Below are positions 1 to 8,102 of a stretch of DNA of 64,000 bases, one piece after another. This DNA comes from Microcystis panniformis FACHB-1757 (GTDB taxonomy: Bacteria > Cyanobacteriota > Cyanobacteriia > Cyanobacteriales > Microcystaceae). Where the stretch lies: positions 5,456,001-5,520,000 of the forward strand of contig NZ_CP011339.1 of the NCBI RefSeq assembly GCF_001264245.1. The letters are read 5' to 3'. The stretch's first letter is position 1. Every line of letters starts with the position of its first letter. The notes below the pieces were generated by a model, which saw only the letters and a program-made list of their open reading frames with translations, made no database searches and was not told the origin of the DNA. Both the position numbers and the translations under genes were made by a program.

Positions 1-380
1 TGATGAAACTGTCGCTGCCTACCCGCTTGCGGACGTTCATAACGAAACATCGGCCCCTTATACCAGAGTCTTTGTACTCCTCCAGCGGCCTGTAATTTGT
101 GTTCAATATAGGCGCGAACGACCCCAGCCGTTCCCTCCGGTCGCAAAGTCAGGGAACGTTGACCGCGATCGAGGAAACTGTACATTTCTTTTCCCACCAC
201 GTCCGTCGCTTCCCCGATACCCCGTTCAAAAAGTTGCGTCTGTTCAAAAATGGGAGTTCGTATCTCTTGATACAGCGCAGTCCCTAAAATTCTGCTGGCA
301 GTTTCCTCTAACCACTGCCAGTAACCGACCTCCGCCGGTAAAATATCTTTTGTGCCTCGGATTGCCTGGATTTCGCCCAT
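1..380 (-). CDS. hisS: Histidyl-tRNA synthetase, N-terminal part (cut by window edge)
   Basis: Reading the minus strand from the ATG at 378-380 gives 126 codons, open to the window edge. The protein starts MGEIQAIRGTKDILP, the typical start of class II histidyl-tRNA synthetases, and continues through motif 1 (YQEIRTPIFE) and motif 2 (LTLRPEGTAGVVRA, then GPMFRYERPQAGRQRQFH). The enzyme charges tRNA-His with histidine in the cytosol. An AGGGA ribosome-binding site precedes the ATG, and only 20 bases separate it from the stop of the upstream metal ATPase gene, so the two may be cotranscribed. The C-terminal two thirds lie outside the window. Confidence 0.93.
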   Translation of the reverse strand, partial: MGEIQAIRGTKDILPAEVGYWQWLEETASRILGTALYQEIRTPIFEQTQLFERGIGEATDVVGKEMYSFLDRGQRSLTLRPEGTAGVVRAYIEHKLQAAGGVQRLWYKGPMFRYERPQAGRQRQFH

Positions 381-400
381 AGTTCCCTGTATTTTTATCC

Positions 401-2311
401 TTAATTCAACAATCTTAAACCGCTGAGAGTCACTAATACCGTCGATCCTTCATGACCGATGACACCTAGAGGTAAAGTTATATCACCAACAAAATTCGCT
501 ATTAGCAATATGCCGATAAACGCGAGGGCGAAAGTGATATTCTGTTTAACGATGCGATTGGCACGACGACCAAGGTTAATTGCGCTGGGAATTTTGGCTA
601 AATTATCGGACATAAGGATAATATCGGCCGTTTCCAAGGCCACATCACTACCCGCTTTTCCCATGGCAATCCCCACATTAGCCATAGCTAAAGCGGGCGC
701 GTCATTAATGCCATCTCCTACCATAGCGACAGTGTGATATTTTTCTTGCAGATTTTTGATCACGGTTAACTTATCTTCAGGCAGTAAATCAGCGTAAATC
801 TCCTCAATACCGAGTTTTTTAGCGACTTTATCGGCACTTTGTTGATTATCACCCGTAATTAAAACGATATGTTCGATACCGATCTTTTTTAGCTGCTTCA
901 CCAGACTAACTGCCGAGTCACGAAGGGTATCGGCTACAGCGATCGCACCGAGCATTTGATTCTCTTGTACTACCCAAACAAGGGTTTTACCTTCTTTTTG
1001 TAAACGTTCGTGGGTAGCTAAAATATTCTGGTCAAGATCAGCAATATGGTCACGAATATAGGCAAAATTGCCCACAGATACCGACTTATCGGCAATTTTT
1101 CCCGTGATACCCCGTCCCGATACCGCTTGTACCTGATTAGCACTGAAGAAATTTATACCACGTTCCTTGGCTGTGGCGGTAATAGCGGCCCCAATGGGAT
1201 GTTCGGAACAGGATTCTAGGGATGCAGCCACCGCTAACACCTCATTTTCGCTGACTGCATGGATGGGGATAATTTCCACCACTTGCAACTTACCAAGGGT
1301 GAGAGTGCCGGTTTTATCAAAAGCGATCGCTCGTATGCGGCCGATCATCTCCAATCTTGCGCCATTTTTGAATAAAATCCCCTGTTTTGCCCCGTTAGCG
1401 ATACCCGATAACAAAGCTGGCATAATTGAGGCCATTAAAGCACAGGGAGAGGCCACCACGAGAAAAATTAAGGCGCGATAGATAGTGGTTTCCCAGGTCC
1501 AACCCCAGAGAAAAGGTGGTAAAATCCCGAAAATTAAGCCCAAAATCACGATAATTTTCGCATAACCCCGCTCGAAACCTTCGATAAACTGTTGGGAGGG
1601 AGGGGATTCATTTTGTGCCTTTTCTACCAAACGAATCACCCTCTCAATTAAGCGACTTTCGGGGGGAGTTTCCACCTTTAAACGTAGCACTCCCGCACCG
1701 TTGAGAGTTCCCGCAAAGACTTCTTCCCCGATGGTTTTATCCACCGGAAGGGATTCCCCGGTAATTGGCGCTTGATTAATGGGACTGTTTCCCTCCATAA
1801 TAATGCCGTCAATGGGGATTAATTCACCCGGTTTGACCAAAACTGTATCACCGATGTGTAATTGCTTGATAGGAACCTCTTTTTCGCTGTCTCCCGTGAT
1901 TAATCTAGCAGTATCGGGAGTCATGGCCATGAGAGAACGAATATTGCGATCGGTTTTCGCCAGGGCAATCTGTTCTAATGCGCCACTAATGGCGAAAATT
2001 AGGATTAAAATGGCTCCATCGATGATGAGATAGTAATTACTGTCCCAGAGTCCCAAAATCGCCGCCCCCAAGGCCGCTACAATCATTAACAGGTCCACAT
2101 CCAGTTCTTTTTCCTCCCATAAAGTCGTCAATCCTGCTTGGGTACTCTCGTATCCTCCCACCACATAGGCGATCGGTAGTAGGATTAAAGCTAGGCCGAT
2201 CAGATTAAGGTGTAGGCATAACCAACCAAAAAAGACTAAAATAGCGCAAATTCCTGCGGCAACTGCCGAGGAATACTCAGACAACCAAGAGGACGAGATA
2301 CTCTGAATCAT
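401..2311 (-). CDS. P1B-4-type heavy-metal-translocating ATPase (CoaT-like)
   Basis: A 636-residue P-type ATPase with TGES (184-187, actuator domain), the phosphorylation motif DKTGTLT (D332), an SEHPIG motif and GDGINDAP (hinge, about 559). The intramembrane metal motif is SPC (288-290), not CPC, and the last membrane helix carries HEGST (620-624). There is no N-terminal heavy-metal-associated domain. SPC plus HEGST and six to seven membrane helices are the known marks of the P1B-4 group, which exports cobalt and related divalent metals; cyanobacterial CoaT has this form and about this length. The substrate is inferred. No CoaR-type regulator is adjacent. It lies just upstream of hisS and is divergent from the small gene at 2318, leaving only 6 bases for a shared control region, which suggests the neighbour really starts later. 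Confidence 0.9.
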   Translation of the reverse strand: MIQSISSSWLSEYSSAVAAGICAILVFFGWLCLHLNLIGLALILLPIAYVVGGYESTQAGLTTLWEEKELDVDLLMIVAALGAAILGLWDSNYYLIIDGAILILIFAISGALEQIALAKTDRNIRSLMAMTPDTARLITGDSEKEVPIKQLHIGDTVLVKPGELIPIDGIIMEGNSPINQAPITGESLPVDKTIGEEVFAGTLNGAGVLRLKVETPPESRLIERVIRLVEKAQNESPPSQQFIEGFERGYAKIIVILGLIFGILPPFLWGWTWETTIYRALIFLVVASPCALMASIMPALLSGIANGAKQGILFKNGARLEMIGRIRAIAFDKTGTLTLGKLQVVEIIPIHAVSENEVLAVAASLESCSEHPIGAAITATAKERGINFFSANQVQAVSGRGITGKIADKSVSVGNFAYIRDHIADLDQNILATHERLQKEGKTLVWVVQENQMLGAIAVADTLRDSAVSLVKQLKKIGIEHIVLITGDNQQSADKVAKKLGIEEIYADLLPEDKLTVIKNLQEKYHTVAMVGDGINDAPALAMANVGIAMGKAGSDVALETADIILMSDNLAKIPSAINLGRRANRIVKQNITFALAFIGILLIANFVGDITLPLGVIGHEGSTVLVTLSGLRLLN

Positions 2312-2359
2312 GGAGCGATGGCAATTAATTCTCTCCCCATTCTAGAAAAAATTGGATCG

Positions 2360-2626
2360 ATGCAGAAAACCCCTAGGACGTTATCCCCCGCAGCTAACCT
2401 AACCGATAATAATTGGAATTTTGCCGAGGTTTGGATCGATCCGCTGCTATCTCCTCCCTATATCTTGCTTTTACTCGCTGAATCTTCAGGAAACTATCGC
2501 GTGTACGATCCGTCTGAGGGTTATCAGGTAGTATTTACCGGTGCGAGTTACGAGGAAGCGGAAAATTGGCTATTAGAGGACGAATTTGAACCGGTAGAGG
2601 GACCACTTTCGGCAGTAGAGATATAA
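2360..2626 (+). CDS. Conserved hypothetical acidic protein
   Basis: An 88-residue reading frame if started at the ATG at 2360 (MQKTPRTLSPAANL...); an in-frame ATG at 2318 gives 102 residues but lies only 6 bases from the divergent ATPase start, so I prefer 2360. The protein has no signal peptide or membrane segment. It has a hydrophobic core (PPYILLLLAES) and an acidic C-terminus (YEEAENWLLEDEFEPVEG). I do not recognise a domain. The last bases (GGCAGTAGAGATATAA) recur before the TPR gene at 5670, so its 3' end belongs to the duplicated segment flanking the nuclease array. Confidence 0.55.
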   Translation: MQKTPRTLSPAANLTDNNWNFAEVWIDPLLSPPYILLLLAESSGNYRVYDPSEGYQVVFTGASYEEAENWLLEDEFEPVEGPLSAVEI

Positions 2627-2659
2627 TTTCCTTATCTTCCTTGTTGACCCCTTTCTTCG

Positions 2660-2785
2660 ATGCTATCCTTACTAAAAAAGCGATGGAATTGGCTAAAATC
2701 GCTCTTTATTGCCAGTCCGAAGGCAATTAACCCCAAAAAAGTCAAAAATACTCCTCCAGAACCCAGTGACGCACCAGAGGGATAG
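2660..2785 (+). pseudogene. Truncated duplicate of the TPR gene 5' end
   Basis: A 41-codon frame (MLSLLKKRWNWLK...PPEPSDAPEG then TAG) that matches the first 37 residues of the TPR gene at 5715 nearly exactly and then stops just before the first nuclease gene. The upstream sequence is duplicated too: 2618-2659 matches 5670-5714. This looks like the remains of the original TPR gene start, separated from the rest when the nuclease array arrived or expanded. It is probably not a functional gene. Confidence 0.75.
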
Positions 2786-2794
2786 AGCGAACTC

Positions 2795-3679
2795 ATGAAA
2801 ACCGACACGATTTTCTACCGACTTTTTCAAACCTTTCCAGGTCTTCTGTTTGAGTTAATCGACTTTCCCGGGGAATTAGCCAATTTCTATCGATTTTCCT
2901 CCGTAGAGGTGAAACAACTATCTTTTCGCATCGATGGAGTCTTTCTACCAGAACGGGAAGATTTACCGATTTATTTTACCGAAGTTCAGTTTCAGAATGA
3001 TCCGGAGTTTTATGCGCGTTTTTTCGCCGAAATTTTTCTCTATCTCAAACAGACGCAGTTAAAAAACAATTGGCGCGGGGTGGTGATCTATCCGAATCGA
3101 AGGGTGGAAAAGGAGAATATAGAGCGATATAGAGAGCTATTACAAGAAACAAGAGTACAAAGGATTTATCTCGAGGAATTAGCTGATATTCCACCAGATT
3201 CGCTCGGATTAGCGACGCTAGAGTTAGTAAGCTTACCCGAAGCGCAAGTGATCAACCGGGGAAGAGAGTTAATCGTGCGAGTGAGGGAAACGGGGGTAGA
3301 AAATCGCCCACAGGAACTTTTAGAATTGATAGAGACGATTTTGATTTACAAGTTGCCGCAGATTACTCGAAAGGAGATAGAAGCTATGTTTAGTTTAAGC
3401 GAGTTAAGACAGACGCGTGTGTTTCAGGAGGCCCTAGAGGAAGGTCGTCAAGAAGGTCGTCAAGAAGGTCGTCAAGAAGGTCGCCAAGAAGGTCGCCAAG
3501 AAGGTCGCCAAGAAGGGGAAATCATCGGAAAATTAGCTTCTGTTCCCTTATTATTGCGAGCGGGGGTTAATACCCAAGAAATCGCCGCTTCTCTGGGATT
3601 ATCTCTCGAACAGGTCTTAGAAGTGGCTCGGTCACGCGAAGCGTGCGCGAAGCGTTCGCCGGAAGATAGCGAGCGCTAG
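2795..3679 (+). CDS. DUF2887 / Rpn-family PD-(D/E)XK nuclease-like protein, copy 1
   Basis: A 294-residue protein of the DUF2887 family, which databases group with Rpn-type recombination-promoting nucleases. The fold is suggested by an RID motif (D47) followed by FTEVQFQ (E63, Q65), the usual spacing of a PD-(D/E)XK-type active site; no catalytic Lys is certain. Residues about 216-240 are a charged run of six GRQE units encoded by a 12-base tandem repeat. A short C-terminal region (IGKLASVPLLLRAGVN...) looks helix-turn-helix-like. This copy has G16 and G26 where copies 2 and 3 have D and R. The three repeat units with GTC and three with GCC codons show the repeat is being homogenised. Its C-terminus is extended by an inserted palindromic repeat (3631-3660). 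Activity is inferred from the family only. Confidence 0.85.
   Translation: MKTDTIFYRLFQTFPGLLFELIDFPGELANFYRFSSVEVKQLSFRIDGVFLPEREDLPIYFTEVQFQNDPEFYARFFAEIFLYLKQTQLKNNWRGVVIYPNRRVEKENIERYRELLQETRVQRIYLEELADIPPDSLGLATLELVSLPEAQVINRGRELIVRVRETGVENRPQELLELIETILIYKLPQITRKEIEAMFSLSELRQTRVFQEALEEGRQEGRQEGRQEGRQEGRQEGRQEGEIIGKLASVPLLLRAGVNTQEIAASLGLSLEQVLEVARSREACAKRSPEDSER
3631..3660. repeat. Short dispersed palindromic repeat inserted in frame (copy 1)
   Basis: About 30 bases built from ACGCGAAGCGTGCGCGAAGCG, with overlapping inverted repeats (GCGAAGCG / CGCTTCGC). It adds the residues REACAKRSP relative to copy 3, where the same site reads straight through. It resembles the short dispersed repeats known from cyanobacteria (from memory). 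Confidence 0.7.
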
Positions 3680-3771
3680 GGTATTTTCAGAAGTTCGATT
3701 GCCGATTTCCCCTTTAAGATAAATAGGAACCCCTAAAGGGAAGACTTTCGGCAGCGGAATAGACCGAACTC

Positions 3772-4680
3772 ATGAAAACCGACACGATTTTCTACCGACT
3801 TTTTCAAACCTTTCCCGATCTTCTGTTTGAGTTAATCGACTTTCCCAGGGAATTAGCCAATTTCTATCGATTTTCCTCCGTAGAGGTGAAACAACTATCT
3901 TTTCGCATCGATGGAGTCTTTCTACCAGAACGGGAAGATTTACCGATTTATTTTACCGAAGTTCAGTTTCAGAATGATCCGGAGTTTTATGCGCGTTTTT
4001 TCGCCGAAATTTTTCTCTATCTCAAACAGACGCAGTTAAAAAACAATTGGCGCGGGGTGGTGATCTATCCGAATCGAAGGGTGGAAAAGGAGAATATAGA
4101 GCGATATAGAGAGCTATTACAAGAAACAAGAGTACAAAGGATTTATCTCGAGGAATTAGCTGATATTCCACCAGATTCGCTCGGATTAGCGACGCTAGAG
4201 TTAGTAAGCTTACCCGAAGCGCAAGTGATCAACCGGGGAAGAGAGTTAATCGCGCGAGTGAGGGAAACGGGGGTAGAAAATCGCCCACAGGAACTTTTAG
4301 AATTGATAGAGACGATTTTGATTTACAAGTTGCCGCAGATTACTCGAAAGGAGATAGAAGCTATGTTTAGTTTAAGCGAGTTAAGACAGACGCGTGTGTT
4401 TCAGGAGGCCCTAGAGGAAGGTCGCCAAGAAGGTCGCCAAGAAGGTCGCCAAGAAGGTCGCCAAGAAGGTCGCCAAGAAGGTCGCCAAGAAGGTCGCCAA
4501 GAAGGTCGCCAAGAAGGGGAAATCATCGGAAAATTAGCTTCTGTTCCCTTATTATTGCGAGCGGGGGTTAATCCCAAGGAAATCGCCGCTTCTCTGGGAT
4601 TATCTCTCGAACAGGTCTTAGAATTGGCTCGGTCACGCGAAGCGTGCGCGAAGCGTTCGCCGGAAGATAGCGAGCGCTAG
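3772..4680 (+). CDS. DUF2887 / Rpn-family PD-(D/E)XK nuclease-like protein, copy 2
   Basis: The 302-residue second copy is nearly identical to copy 1 over the first 210 residues, with the same D47 and E63/Q65 candidate active site. It differs mainly in the GRQE run, here eight units all encoded with GCC (4419-4516). Like copy 1 it carries the in-frame palindromic repeat (4632-4661) near the C-terminus. The spacer before it duplicates the region upstream of copy 3, so each copy could have its own start signals, though no strong Shine-Dalgarno sequence is visible before the ATG (GAACTCATG). Confidence 0.85.
   Translation: MKTDTIFYRLFQTFPDLLFELIDFPRELANFYRFSSVEVKQLSFRIDGVFLPEREDLPIYFTEVQFQNDPEFYARFFAEIFLYLKQTQLKNNWRGVVIYPNRRVEKENIERYRELLQETRVQRIYLEELADIPPDSLGLATLELVSLPEAQVINRGRELIARVRETGVENRPQELLELIETILIYKLPQITRKEIEAMFSLSELRQTRVFQEALEEGRQEGRQEGRQEGRQEGRQEGRQEGRQEGRQEGEIIGKLASVPLLLRAGVNPKEIAASLGLSLEQVLELARSREACAKRSPEDSER
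4632..4661. repeat. Short dispersed palindromic repeat inserted in frame (copy 2)
   Basis: The same sequence and position as the element at 3631-3660, absent from copy 3. The element therefore entered before copies 1 and 2 separated, or was lost precisely from copy 3. Confidence 0.7.
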
Positions 4681-4772
4681 GGTATTTTCAGAAGTTCGAT
4701 TGCCGATTTCCCCTTTAAGATGAATAGGAACCCCTAAAGGGAAGACTTTCGGCAGCGGAATAGACCGAACTC

Positions 4773-5597
4773 ATGAAAACCGACACGATTTTCTACCGAC
4801 TTTTTCAAACCTTTCCCGATCTTCTGTTTGAGTTAATCGACTTTCCCAGGGAATTAGCCGATTTCTATCGATTTTCCTCCGTAGAGGTGAAACAACTATC
4901 TTTTCGCATCGATGGAGTCTTTCTACCAGAACGGCAAGATTTACCAATTTATTTTACCGAAGTTCAGTTTCAGAATGATCCGGAGTTTTATGCGCGTTTT
5001 TTCGCCGAAATTTTTCTCTATCTCAAACAGACGCAGTTAAAAAACAATTGGCGCGGGGTGGTGATCTATCCGAATCGAAGGGTGGAAAAGGAGAATATAG
5101 AGCGATATAGAGAGCTATTACAAGAAACAAGAGTACAAAGGATTTATCTCGAGGAATTAGCTGATATTCCACCAGATTCGCTCGGATTAGCGACGCTAGA
5201 GTTAGTAAGCTTACCCGAAGCGCAAGTGATCAACCGGGGAAGAGAGTTAATCGCGCGAGTGAGGGAAACGGGGGTAGAAAATCGCCCACAGGAACTTTTA
5301 GAATTGATAGAGACGATTTTGATTTACAAGTTGCCGCAGATTACTCGAAAGGAGATAGAAGCTATGTTTAGTTTAAGCGAGTTAAGACAGACGCGTGTGT
5401 TTCAGGAGGCCCTAGAGGAAGGTCGCCAAGAAGGTCGCCAAGAAGGTCGCCAAGAAGGGGAAATCATCGGAAAATTAGCTTCTGTTCCCTTATTATTGCG
5501 AGCGGGGGTTAATACCCAAGAAATCGCCGCTTCTCTGGGATTATCTCTCGAAAAGGTCTTAGAATTGGCTCGCTCGCTGGAAGATAGCGATCGCTAG
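4773..5597 (+). CDS. DUF2887 / Rpn-family PD-(D/E)XK nuclease-like protein, copy 3
   Basis: The 274-residue third copy has the shortest GRQE run (three units) and no palindromic insertion, ending LARSLEDSDR. Its last codons contain GCGATCGC (HIP1). The candidate active-site residues D47 and E63/Q65 are kept. It is probably closest to the ancestral form, because the C-terminus is uninterrupted. It lies 117 bases before the TPR gene. Confidence 0.85.
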   Translation: MKTDTIFYRLFQTFPDLLFELIDFPRELADFYRFSSVEVKQLSFRIDGVFLPERQDLPIYFTEVQFQNDPEFYARFFAEIFLYLKQTQLKNNWRGVVIYPNRRVEKENIERYRELLQETRVQRIYLEELADIPPDSLGLATLELVSLPEAQVINRGRELIARVRETGVENRPQELLELIETILIYKLPQITRKEIEAMFSLSELRQTRVFQEALEEGRQEGRQEGRQEGEIIGKLASVPLLLRAGVNTQEIAASLGLSLEKVLELARSLEDSDR

Positions 5598-5714
5598 GAT
5601 ATTTTCAGAAGTTCGATTGCTGATTTCCCCTTTTAGGACGAGTATGAACCCCGAAAGGGACGACTTTCGGCAGTAGAGATATAATTTCCTTATCTTCCTT
5701 TCCCCCTTTCTTCG

Positions 5715-6989
5715 ATGCTATCCCTACTAAAAAAGCTCTGGAATTGGCTAAAATCGCTCTTTATTGCCAGTCCGAAGGCAATTAACCTCAAAAAAGTCGA
5801 AAATACTCCTCCAGAACCCAGCGATGGGGAATATGAAGGGATATTGATGGGGTTATTCGAGCAGGTGGCGGCGGGAACCACTACCGACGGGTTACGGGAA
5901 TGGCTATACAGTCGCCATTGTGACGATAAAAAGCTGGCGCGGTGGTTAGGGGTCAAAAGCGAGGAATGGCTACAGTATCCGGAAGATTATCAAACTTTAG
6001 GGCGGGATCTGGCGGCTTTAGGCAAGGTGATGACGGGAAATCTGGGGGAAGTGTCCCAACGGATTAGCCTCCAGTTACGCGACGCGGTGAGGGATGTTTC
6101 CGGTGTGGAGGAGGAAAATCTAGACTCAAAGGAGACGGATTTGACGGAAGTGGTTCAGGATGTCGCATTCTGGTTTGAGCAAGGATACCAGAAACTAATC
6201 AATGGGGATTTTATCGGCGCGATCGCCTCTTACGACAAAGCTTTGGAAATTAAACCCGATTTACATCAAGCTTGGTACAACCGAGGGATTGCGTTAGGTA
6301 ATTTAGGCAGATTTGCAGAAGCGATCGCATCTTACGACAAAGCTTTAGAAATTAAACCCGATTATCATGAAGCTTGGTACAACCGAGGGAATGCGTTAGG
6401 TAATTTAGGCAGATGGGCAGAAGCGATCGCATCTTACGACAAAGCTTTAGAAATTAAACCCGATTTCCATCAAGCTTTGTCCGGCCGAGGGGTTGCGTTA
6501 GGTAATTTAGGCAGATGGGCAGAAGCGATCGCCTCTTACGATCAAGCTTTAGAAATTAAACCCGATTATCATGAAGCTTGGTACAACCGAGGGGTTGCGT
6601 TAGATGATTTAGGCAGATTTGCAGAAGCGATCGCCTCTTACGATCAAGCTTTAGAAATTAAACCCGATTTCCATCAAGCTTTGTCCGGCCGAGGGGTTGC
6701 GTTAGGTAATTTAGGCAGATGGGCAGAAGCGATCGCCTCTTACGATCAAGCTTTAGAAATTAAACCCGATGACCATCAAGCTTGGTACAACCGAGGGATT
6801 GCGTTAAAGAATTTAGGCAGATTAGAAGAAGCGATCGCATCTTACGACAAAGCTTTAGAAATTAAACCCGATGACCATCAAGCTTGGACCAACCGAGGGA
6901 ATGCGTTAAGGAATTTAGGCAGATGGGCAGAAGCGATCGCCTCTTACTACCAAGCGGTAGCCATTAAATCCGATGACCATCAAGCTTAG
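5715..6989 (+). CDS. TPR-repeat protein, probably shortened by an amber codon
   Basis: A 424-residue protein. Residues 1-40 are basic then Pro-rich, and 40-135 form a helical domain (EGILMGLFEQVAAGTTTDGL...) I do not recognise. From about residue 150 there are eight TPR units of 34 residues (NRGIALGNLGRFAEAIASYDKALEIKPD type), encoded by 102-base DNA repeats with a HIP1 site in nearly every unit. The stop at 6987-6989 sits where the other repeats have the Trp codon TGG (CAAGCTTGG versus CAAGCTTAG). Beyond it the frame stays open for 36 codons to TAA at 7098 and ends DPYHWAAYTLTGQD, a plausible natural C-terminus 3 bases before the next ATG. TPR arrays mediate protein binding; the partner is unknown. 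Confidence 0.85.
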   Translation: MLSLLKKLWNWLKSLFIASPKAINLKKVENTPPEPSDGEYEGILMGLFEQVAAGTTTDGLREWLYSRHCDDKKLARWLGVKSEEWLQYPEDYQTLGRDLAALGKVMTGNLGEVSQRISLQLRDAVRDVSGVEEENLDSKETDLTEVVQDVAFWFEQGYQKLINGDFIGAIASYDKALEIKPDLHQAWYNRGIALGNLGRFAEAIASYDKALEIKPDYHEAWYNRGNALGNLGRWAEAIASYDKALEIKPDFHQALSGRGVALGNLGRWAEAIASYDQALEIKPDYHEAWYNRGVALDDLGRFAEAIASYDQALEIKPDFHQALSGRGVALGNLGRWAEAIASYDQALEIKPDDHQAWYNRGIALKNLGRLEEAIASYDKALEIKPDDHQAWTNRGNALRNLGRWAEAIASYYQAVAIKSDDHQA

Positions 6990-7100
6990 TCTGACCGAGG
7001 GTGGGCGATTTGTTCTCTGGGTAAAATAGGGCTAGATCAACTAACAGAATACAGCGATCCTTACCATTGGGCAGCCTATACCCTGACTGGACAGGACTAA
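6990..7100 (+). pseudogene. In-frame 3' remainder of the TPR gene beyond the amber codon
   Basis: Thirty-six sense codons plus TAA in the same frame as the TPR gene (SDRGWAICSLGK, then YSDPYHWAAYTLTGQD). No ATG start is present inside. It would be translated only by amber readthrough or if the TAG is a sequence error. Confidence 0.6.
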
Positions 7101-7103
7101 CTT

Positions 7104-7643
7104 ATGGAAATTCCCAAAACAATTATCGATCTTGAAGCGCTGCTAATTGCCCTCGCACAGCAGACTGAACCTTTGCCAGAATATCTACAGCGATCGCTCA
7201 AAGAAATTGAACGATTATTAAGGGAAGAACAACCCCAGGCAGCAACACAATTGCGGCAACTTGTCAAGGATTTTCCCCCCCTAGAAAAAGCTTATAAAAA
7301 AGCGATCGAAGAATTAGACGCAGCCTATGCTAACCAAGAACGCACCAAAAGTTTAAGCGTCATTTTTCCCGATAGTTTAGATTTCGAGGCCCTATTTATT
7401 AATGATGTTATTCCTAGCCAAGATTGGGTAAAAACTGCCCAAAAATTAGCTGGATCCCCCCTTGATCACGAGGGTGCTGATTCCCCTCGATTTTGGGATA
7501 AAGCCGATCGCCTGATGGTGGTAACGGTGGGAGGTGCAGCCCTAGGGGGATCGATTGCGGGAGTTTATGGCGCGGTTATTGGTGCGATATTAGCGGCGGG
7601 CTGCGGATGGTATATTACCTTTAGAAAAGCAAAATCAGCATAA
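7104..7643 (+). CDS. Unknown protein with C-terminal Gly-rich membrane hairpin
   Basis: A 179-residue protein. Residues 1-95 are helical, charged and coiled-coil-like (LKEIERLLREEQPQAATQLRQLV). The C-terminus (about 140-172) is a small-residue-rich hydrophobic hairpin (GGAALGGSIAGVYGAVIGAILAAGCG) followed by basic residues, typical of a membrane anchor. It starts 3 bases after the natural end of the TPR frame, so it is probably cotranscribed with that gene, and is followed at 7 bases by another small membrane protein. I do not recognise the family. Confidence 0.7.
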   Translation: MEIPKTIIDLEALLIALAQQTEPLPEYLQRSLKEIERLLREEQPQAATQLRQLVKDFPPLEKAYKKAIEELDAAYANQERTKSLSVIFPDSLDFEALFINDVIPSQDWVKTAQKLAGSPLDHEGADSPRFWDKADRLMVVTVGGAALGGSIAGVYGAVIGAILAAGCGWYITFRKAKSA

Positions 7644-7650
7644 ATTTTTG

Positions 7651-7959
7651 ATGAAGATTGTTAACATTGAAAACTTTCTTTTGTTAATCGGAACCTTGGT
7701 CATTACCGCAAGCGTGGCAGTGGTTACAAGAAGACGGCAGCGACGGGGAAACAATAAATCTTATCTAGAAATTCTTTTCGTTTCTGGGTTAACTTTGTGG
7801 ACTGCATTTACCCTATTTAAGGTGGTCTATAAAGTGTTAACCGATGAAAATTTTCAGAAATGCCTTGGTTCGGATAGTCAAATCCCTCTTTTGCTAGGTG
7901 CTGTTGTCGGTATCTATATTTCTATTAACGAGATTCGGAAATTATTTGAAGCGAAGTAA
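7651..7959 (+). CDS. Small membrane protein of unknown function
   Basis: A 102-residue protein starting at the ATG at 7651 (a TTG just upstream is in frame). Three hydrophobic segments are visible (about 8-25, 41-60, 80-95), separated by a strongly basic loop (RRRQRRGNNK). It lies 7 bases after the preceding gene on the same strand, suggesting one transcription unit with the TPR gene. No domain recognised. Confidence 0.6.
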   Translation: MKIVNIENFLLLIGTLVITASVAVVTRRRQRRGNNKSYLEILFVSGLTLWTAFTLFKVVYKVLTDENFQKCLGSDSQIPLLLGAVVGIYISINEIRKLFEAK

Positions 7960-7992
7960 TAGAAATGCCAGCTTTATCCATATCCAAAAGTT

Positions 7993-8060
7993 ATACTAAA
8001 TCCTGTTGAGAAGGTATAGAATAGGCGTTGGGTTTCATGCTTTAACTCAACCTAAGTTCT
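7993..8060. repeat. Fragments of two dispersed repeats
   Basis: TACTAAATCCTGTTGAG resembles the left end of the element at 44235. It is followed by GCGTTGGGTTTCATGCTT, which matches the interior of the 122-base elements at 28268, 31545 and 49534. Only partial copies are present here. Confidence 0.5.
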
Positions 8061-8102
8061 ATAAACATTATCAGTAAACCCCAAAAAAAAGGAAGCTAAA
8101 TC

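Larger units (their letters stand above)
2618..5822 (+). repeat. Tandem triplication of a ~1-kb nuclease unit between direct repeats
   Basis: Three units start at 2795, 3772 and 4773 (periods 977 and 1001 bases) and share the same 92-base spacer. The 24-base difference in period equals two 12-base units in the coding repeat. The array is flanked by a ~150-base direct repeat, 2618-2769 and 5670-5821, which covers the 3' end of the gene at 2360 and the 5' end of the TPR gene. The arrangement fits duplication by unequal crossing-over. Confidence 0.85.
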
